A DNA stretch of 24,555 nucleotides, from NCBI GenBank assembly GCA_036625675.1, contig JAZKTH010000014.1:1-24555 (forward strand), given 5' to 3'. Position numbers and translations under genes: made by a program. The first letter of the stretch is position 1; the number at the start of each line of letters is the position of its first letter. The DNA comes from Halalkaliarchaeum sp036625675 (GTDB lineage Archaea; Halobacteriota; Halobacteria; Halobacteriales; Haloferacaceae). A model generated the notes under the pieces. The model was not told the DNA's origin and made no database searches. It worked only from the letters and a program-made list of their open reading frames with translations. Positions 22,985-24,555 of the stretch are shown here, in pieces.

Positions 22985-23799
22985 CAGTCGTCGGCGCGAG
23001 TCCGGGAGGCCGCCCGGTCGAGCGCGGCGTCTACGGAAGCCTCCTCGTAGATTATCGCTTCCAGCGCGTCGAGGATCTCGAACGGGTTCTGTCGCTGGAA
23101 GACGTTGCGTCCGACCGCGAGTCCGTCGGCGCCGGCGTCCATCGACGACTTGACCGTTTCGAGGAACGCGCGATCGTCGGTCTTCGAGCCGCCGGACATG
23201 ATGACCTTCATGTCGCCGGCCATCTCGCAGGCGTCCGCCATCGCGTCCGGGGAGCCGGGATACTTGACCTTCGACACGTCGGCTCCGAGCTCCAGCCCGA
23301 GGCGGGTGGCGTAGGAGATTACGCCCGGCTTCGTGTCGTTTTTGAGTCCCTGTCCGCGGGGATACGACCACATCACGACGCCCATGTCGTTTTTCCGTGC
23401 CGCCTCCTGAACCTCGCGGAACTCCTCGGCCATCTCGACCTCGTAGTTGGAGCCGCCGTAGAGGGTGAACCCGACCGCATCGGCGCCGAGTCCGGCGGCG
23501 TAATCGACCGAACAGTTCAGCGCCGAGTCGGGTTCGCCCATCCACATGTTGGAGGTCCCGTTCAGTTTCAGGAGCAGCGAAACGTCGTCCTCGTAGGACG
23601 GGTAGTACGTCTCGGCGATCCCCTTCTGAACGGCGATGGCGGTCACGGCGTCGTGCGTCGCGTACTCGAAGACTGCGGACGGATCGGCCGTCTCCGGCAC
23701 CGGATCGAAATCGACCGGACCGTGTTCGAGTCCGTGATCGTACGCCAGTACGAGGACCTTGCCGTCGCGGGCGATTCCGGAGTCAGCTCCAGGTAGCAT
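22984..23799 (-). CDS. fba: Class I (archaeal DhnA-type) fructose-1,6-bisphosphate aldolase
   Basis: A 271-aa archaeal class I aldolase. AYDHGLEHGP (19-28) is the family opening, the Schiff-base lysine is probably K179 in KVKYPG, and MSGGSK (201-206) binds phosphate. It condenses dihydroxyacetone phosphate and glyceraldehyde 3-phosphate. The adjacent fbp immediately consumes the product, which argues for this role rather than for the related aromatic-pathway enzyme, though some halophile homologues may serve both. A TATA-like atttatga (minus strand, 23825-23832) is centred about 29 nt before the ATG, so the mRNA has almost no leader. Confidence 0.92.
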   Translation of the reverse strand: MLPGADSGIARDGKVLVLAYDHGLEHGPVDFDPVPETADPSAVFEYATHDAVTAIAVQKGIAETYYPSYEDDVSLLLKLNGTSNMWMGEPDSALNCSVDYAAGLGADAVGFTLYGGSNYEVEMAEEFREVQEAARKNDMGVVMWSYPRGQGLKNDTKPGVISYATRLGLELGADVSKVKYPGSPDAMADACEMAGDMKVIMSGGSKTDDRAFLETVKSSMDAGADGLAVGRNVFQRQNPFEILDALEAIIYEEASVDAALDRAASRTRADD

Positions 23800-23824
23800 C
23801 AGTTCGAATTCGGGTAATCCAATT

Positions 23825-23832
23825 CATAAATG
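23825..23832 (-). promoter_or_regulatory. TATA box of the fba-fbp operon
   Basis: On the minus strand this reads atttatga, 26-33 nt upstream of the fba ATG. It stands out in a moderately AT-rich patch and fits a leaderless or nearly leaderless start. Confidence 0.6.
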
Positions 23833-23902
23833 TACTGGTCACCCTTCGATCGCCTCGCACCGACGAAACCCCTCGTATGCGGCGCCTGGACGATCAATAA
23901 TC

Positions 23903-23914
23903 TACTTTCGAGTA
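23903..23914. promoter_or_regulatory. TACT-TTC-GAGTA inverted element upstream of fba
   Basis: tact (23903-23906) and agta (23911-23914) are inverted copies around ttcg, about 105-115 nt upstream of the fba ATG. The half-sites are those of the Halobacterium TrmB motif (TACT...GAGTA), but the spacer here is 3 nt rather than 7-8. As RNA it could form a 4-bp stem with a UUCG loop. Either reading is tentative. Confidence 0.25.
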
Positions 23915-24010
23915 AGCGTTATCAAGACAACTCGTGTAGTTAATTTCTCCCCGCAGGTCGCTCGGAGGTCGTCCGGGCCGCGCCCGGGAAACGACCCGCC
24001 ACCGTCAGTA

Positions 24011-24508
24011 TCACAGGAACCGGTCGTCGGCGCGGCGCTTTTGTGGGTCGTCGTTCGCACGGTCTACCCATCCCGCGACCGGATCCTCGGGGACGTCGAA
24101 GTCCGGAACGAAGGGTTTGACGTCCAGGACGGGCGTGCCGTCCAGGACGTCGACGTCCCGGATCTCCACGGTCGCGCCGTCGACTGCCTCGACCCGGACC
24201 ACCGACAGCCCGATCGCGTTCGGGCGACGGGGTGCGCGGGTGGAGAACAGTCCCCGTTCCGTCGAGTCCAGGAACGGCTCGACGGTCGCGGGCGCGTCGC
24301 CGTCGGAGCCGTGGAAGTGATACAGGACGTAACAGTGCGAGAAGCCGTCCAGGTCCGAGAGTGCGTCGGCGTACTCCTCGTCCAGTTCGATCCGCCCGCG
24401 AGTTCCCCGGGCACCGGCAGGCTGGATCGGCATTCCCTCGAGCGAATCGTGCGGTGACCGCACGGCACCGATCGGCTCGTACTCTATGGGACCGACGTCT
24501 TCGTCCAT
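24011..24508 (-). CDS. trmO: tRNA (N6-threonylcarbamoyladenosine37-N6)-methyltransferase TrmO-like
   Basis: A 165-aa protein of the TsaA/TrmO family. It begins IEYEPIGAVRSPHDS, then RGTRGRIELDEEYADALSDLDGFSHCYVLYHFH, and carries the core signature LFSTRAPRRPNAIGLSVVRV (residues 87-106) and DVLDGTPVLDVKPFVPDFD. TrmO uses S-adenosylmethionine to methylate t6A37 in tRNAs reading ACN codons. Archaeal homologues are assumed to do the same or a related step. A TATA-like ctttagttta (minus strand, 24524-24533) lies about 25 nt before the ATG, so the mRNA is probably leaderless. It reads toward the fba promoter but stops about 210 nt short of fba. Confidence 0.9.
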   Translation of the reverse strand: MDEDVGPIEYEPIGAVRSPHDSLEGMPIQPAGARGTRGRIELDEEYADALSDLDGFSHCYVLYHFHGSDGDAPATVEPFLDSTERGLFSTRAPRRPNAIGLSVVRVEAVDGATVEIRDVDVLDGTPVLDVKPFVPDFDVPEDPVAGWVDRANDDPQKRRADDRFL

Positions 24509-24523
24509 ACTCGAAGAAAACAG

Positions 24524-24533
24524 AAGCTAAACT
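24524..24533 (-). promoter_or_regulatory. TATA-like promoter element of trmO
   Basis: The minus strand reads ctttagttta in an A/T-rich patch about 16-25 nt before the ATG at 24508. No SD sequence precedes the start. Confidence 0.45.
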
Positions 24534-24555
24534 AAAGGCCAACCGATTTCGTCGC

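Noticed and set aside
22985..23545. An upstream in-frame extension of fbp
   Set aside because: It overlaps the well-supported fba gene in another frame, and the fbp family start is at 22984, where the ATG overlaps the fba stop.
23973..23987. A GC-rich hairpin (ccgggc/gcccgg) after trmO as a terminator
   Set aside because: No T-run follows it on the trmO strand, and short GC hairpins are common in this genome.

Overview
The window is a typical piece of haloarchaeal (class Halobacteria) chromosome. The evidence is very high GC, acidic proteins rich in Asp and Glu, archaeal information-processing genes (TATA-binding protein, ribosomal proteins S8e and L11, archaeal-type tRNA methyltransferases, an XPD/Rad3-like helicase), archaeal class I aldolase, and many T/A-rich TATA-like boxes 24-30 nt upstream of start codons with little or no leader. 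Genes are dense on both strands. No gap without a gene exceeds about 280 nt. I saw no rRNA, tRNA, CRISPR array or transposase gene.

Layout. 1-7,434: the 3' part of a subtilisin-like protease running in from the left edge; an Fe-S XPD-like helicase; arfC, for riboflavin and F420 precursor synthesis; a convergent MFS transporter; an M24 (Xaa-Pro) peptidase; and a divergent two-CBS-domain protein. 7,434-7,515: a striking 82-nt near-palindrome with perfect 16-bp ends, lying between convergent genes. 7,560-8,453: a DUF63 membrane protein. 8,454-12,372: a metal-transport block made of a P2A (calcium-type) P-type ATPase preceded by two tandem 34-bp repeats, then a DUF211 protein and a VIT1/CCC1-like membrane protein in a tight pair. 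The DUF211 stretch is visibly poorer in GC than most neighbours, so the block may have been acquired.

12,441-15,796: deoC, a 44-aa zinc-finger protein, rps8e, hisG, and on the other strand tbp followed by a small membrane protein. 15,923-18,320: a Trm-G10-like tRNA methyltransferase, a CRM-domain RNA-binding protein and an MscS channel, all in one direction, the last two overlapping by one base. 18,377-20,420: rpl11, an M42 aminopeptidase, and a divergent small membrane protein. 20,497-24,508: a DUF2342-type zinc metalloprotease; a two-gene unit of a shortened SnoaL-like protein and a two-TM protein; a gluconeogenic fba-fbp operon; and trmO.

Most of this is housekeeping. The parts that deserve a second look are the 82-nt palindrome, the ATPase/DUF211/VIT block with its tandem upstream repeats, the SnoaL-like gene that seems to have lost its middle, the unusual cysteine spacing in the helicase, and several palindromes sitting on promoters. 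I did not find a clearly new multi-gene system. The metal block is the best candidate for an under-described functional unit.
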